DNA from: Betaproteobacteria bacterium
Lineage (GTDB): Bacteria > Pseudomonadota > Gammaproteobacteria > Burkholderiales > Casimicrobiaceae
DNA: 7,285 nucleotides
Reading direction: 5' to 3'
NCBI GenBank assembly: GCA_005888865.1
Contig: VBCL01000273.1
Coordinates: 1 to 7,285, forward strand
The notes below the pieces were generated by a model that worked only from the letters and a program-made list of their open reading frames with translations, had not been told where the DNA came from and ran no database searches. The number at the start of each line of letters is the position of its first letter. Within the stretch, counting starts at the first letter, position 1. Of the stretch, positions 5,828-7,285 are shown piece after piece. The translations under genes were made by a program, and so were the position numbers.

Positions 5828-6506
5828 GATTCGCCGCGGAGCGTGCACACGCCGTCGACACGCGCGCGTATTCCTCGGGCGAGTCGACTTTCGCTTGGCG
5901 CTCGTCGAGCAGGCGCTGCCGTGCCTGCATGAACTGCGCGAGGTAGTCGCGGATCGCAACGATGAGCCGCTGCTGCAGTTCGTCCGGGCTGGTCGCGCGG
6001 CGTAGTTCCGTACCTATGCTTTCCGGAAGCTCGCGCTCGAGGTCTTGCGCGGCCTCGTCCAGCACTTCACGGAAGACTTCGACGTGCTTCATCTCGTGCG
6101 ATAACGTGATCTCGTGCTGACACGGTGCTTCGACCAGCTCGCGGGCGACATAGACCATCACTGGCTGCATCGACAGCTCGACACGGACACGCGGTGTGCC
6201 GCAGGCACGCGCGCCGCGGCGATCGTCAACAGAATGCAACTCGATGTCAGTGCTTTGCCCGAAGACGGCCGTGGTAAGCCCGATCGCACTGTGCCTCGCA
6301 ATCGTGCTGCCGCTCTTCACGGTCAGCGCTGCGATGGGCTGCGTGTCGTCGCGCTCGAAGGTGAGGGGCACGGCCACAACTTCGAACCGCGATAGGGCGA
6401 GCTTCCCGCATCTCGTCTCGAACGAGGCAAACGGGTTGCCGCCCGGGCCGCACGCGGCCAAAACCAGCGCGGGTGCCAAGAGCAGGACAGTCGAGCGGCG
6501 GGTCAC
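5799..6506 (-). CDS. Lipoprotein with HEMKH zincin-like motif
   Basis: The product has 235 residues from a GTG at 6506. The start is chosen because it gives a short basic n-region (TRRS), a hydrophobic core (TVLLLAPALVLA) and a lipobox, LAAC, with C19 as the lipidated residue. The frame is open to 6833, but the upstream part has no such signal. TLSHEMKHVEVFREVLDEAA (134-153) contains HExxH (H137, E138, H141); the third ligand is not obvious, with E148 or E151 as candidates. The C-terminal third is helical and charged (LERELPESIGTELRRATSPD and onward), and could form a coiled structure. C33, C102, C129 and C220 may form disulfides. The product is presumably anchored in the outer membrane facing the periplasm. 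I do not recognise a named family, and metallopeptidase function is inferred from the motif only. Confidence 0.75.
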   Translation of the reverse strand: MTRRSTVLLLAPALVLAACGPGGNPFASFETRCGKLALSRFEVVAVPLTFERDDTQPIAALTVKSGSTIARHSAIGLTTAVFGQSTDIELHSVDDRRGARACGTPRVRVELSMQPVMVYVARELVEAPCQHEITLSHEMKHVEVFREVLDEAAQDLERELPESIGTELRRATSPDELQQRLIVAIRDYLAQFMQARQRLLDERQAKVDSPEEYARVSTACARSAANLIPAASATP

Positions 6507-6730
6507 GAGCGGACCGGCGTCGCGCGTGGCCGGCGGAGCAGGAGGGGCATGGTGCTTATCGCAGCTGCGGTTCGACAGTTTAAGCCATCGCGCCCAGGAT
6601 GGGCTGTGCGGCCGAGCTGGCGCCGAGATGGGAAGGCACCGGGAACGCGGCGGGACGGCGAGGGTCCTAGACGATGGGCTGCTCTCGCCACGAGGGGCGC
6701 ATTGAGGTGACCGCGGTCGGGAGCCGTGAT
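6507..6730. other. Divergent intergenic region between lipoprotein and cytochrome genes
   Basis: This 224-base spacer should hold both promoters. I see no consensus -10/-35 pair, tRNA or clear operator. On the minus strand a 15-codon frame starting MPLLLRRP (ATG ending at 6550) ends in a TGA that overlaps the GTG of the lipoprotein gene (GTGA). This might be a leader peptide but lacks a clear ribosome binding site. GGGAG at 6719-6723 is the Shine-Dalgarno of the cytochrome gene. Confidence 0.35.
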
Positions 6731-7285
6731 ATGAATGCAAGAATAGCGCTCGCCCGCACGATGCTCCTGCTCGCTGTCGCGACGGGAGGATCGATCGACC
6801 TGCACCTTTCCGCGGCGACGTCGTTCGATCCAACGCTGGTGGCCAAGGGCGCGGAGCTTGCCGCGATCGGCAACTGCGTTACCTGTCACACGAGCCGTGA
6901 CGGCCGGGCCTTTGCCGGTGGACTGCCTTTGACGACGCCGTTCGGCACGATCTACTCCACCAACATCACACCGGACCTGGATACGGGGATCGGCCGCTGG
7001 ACCGAAACCGATTTCCTGCGCGCCATGCGCGAGGGTGTCGACCGGGCTGGGCAGCACCTGTATCCCGCCTTTCCGTACGATCACTTCACGCGCGTCCGCG
7101 ACGAGGACGTCGCGGCGATTTACGCCTTTATCATGACGCGCGAGGCGGTGCGCGCCGAGGTTCCGGCGAACCGGCTCAAGTTCCCCGCGGGTTTGCGTCC
7201 AGCGATCGCACTGTGGAAGGCGCTCTATCTCCGAACCGGCGTCTATCAACCGGACCCATCGAAAGACCCTCGGTGGAATCGCGGT
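6731..7285 (+). CDS. Periplasmic c-type cytochrome (dehydrogenase electron-acceptor subunit), 3' truncated
   Basis: The frame is open from ATG 6731 to the window edge (185 residues); GGGAG at 6719-6723 lies seven bases upstream. A hydrophobic N-terminus (IALARTMLLLAVATGG) serves as signal peptide. CVTCH (residues 49-53) is a haem c binding site. It is followed by GGLPLTTPFGTIYSTNITPD (63-82), TGIGRWTETDFLRAMREGV, HLYPAFPYDHFTRVRDEDVA and PANRLKFPAGLR. This is the signature of the di- or tri-haem cytochromes that act as the third subunit of periplasmic alcohol dehydrogenases, or partner molybdopterin aldehyde/nicotinate-type dehydrogenases. YPAFPYDHF with Phe, rather than YPAMPY, fits the latter group better, from memory. 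Further haem motifs would lie beyond the window. It would pass electrons from a dehydrogenase to the respiratory chain. The dehydrogenase itself is not in view. A GTG at 6707 is a less likely start. Confidence 0.9.
   Translation, partial: MNARIALARTMLLLAVATGGSIDLHLSAATSFDPTLVAKGAELAAIGNCVTCHTSRDGRAFAGGLPLTTPFGTIYSTNITPDLDTGIGRWTETDFLRAMREGVDRAGQHLYPAFPYDHFTRVRDEDVAAIYAFIMTREAVRAEVPANRLKFPAGLRPAIALWKALYLRTGVYQPDPSKDPRWNRG

Noticed and set aside
6550..6600. tRNA T-arm-like GGTTCGACA near 6569
   Set aside because: No matching acceptor, anticodon or D arm could be drawn around it.
6507..6833. N-terminal extension of the lipoprotein
   Set aside because: It would place the lipobox about 128 residues into the protein; the GTG at 6506 gives a normal lipoprotein signal.
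6503..7249. 248-codon minus-strand frame
   Set aside because: It is antisense to the cytochrome c gene, which has clear CxxCH and family motifs on the plus strand.

Overview
The window is high-GC DNA (except one AT-rich spacer near 4580-4650) from a Gram-negative bacterium. Tightly packed genes, many Sec signal peptides, a lipoprotein, a periplasmic c-type cytochrome and the family make-up point to a betaproteobacterium, probably Burkholderiales-like or an uncultured relative. This placement is inferred from protein character only.

Left end (1-1966, + strand): a two-gene operon. It holds the 3' part of an EctD-like Fe(II)/2-oxoglutarate (phytanoyl-CoA dioxygenase family) hydroxylase, then, 4 bases after its stop, a Rossmann-fold oxidoreductase with a SAF-like C-terminal domain. 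The second gene carries an apparent one-base frameshift near 1814-1828. The expected C-terminus lies in the next frame and ends at 1966, while the uncorrected frame runs on to 2631 antisense to the next gene.

Middle left (1978-3526, - strand): a small exported carboxypeptidase-regulatory-like protein, a strong minus-strand terminator hairpin, and an orphan PhnD-like periplasmic substrate-binding protein. The binding protein diverges from the next gene across a 161-bp spacer. That spacer holds a consensus -10 box centred within a 7-bp inverted repeat.

Middle right (3688-5827, + strand): an unrecognised exported protein with a CGFC motif, a two-domain DUF5666-like exported protein with an internal 17-residue duplication, and a small exported HExxH protein. 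The last is convergent with, and overlaps by 29 bases, a minus-strand lipoprotein that also carries an HExxH motif.

Right end (6731-7285, + strand): the N-terminal part of a c-type cytochrome of the kind that accepts electrons from periplasmic alcohol or molybdopterin dehydrogenases. It is cut by the window edge.

Apart from the left operon, every gene encodes a predicted exported or envelope protein. No mobile element, CRISPR array, tRNA or rRNA was seen. I see no convincing new multi-gene system. The points most worth following up are the paired HExxH proteins, the EctD-like enzyme with its partner, and the frameshift.
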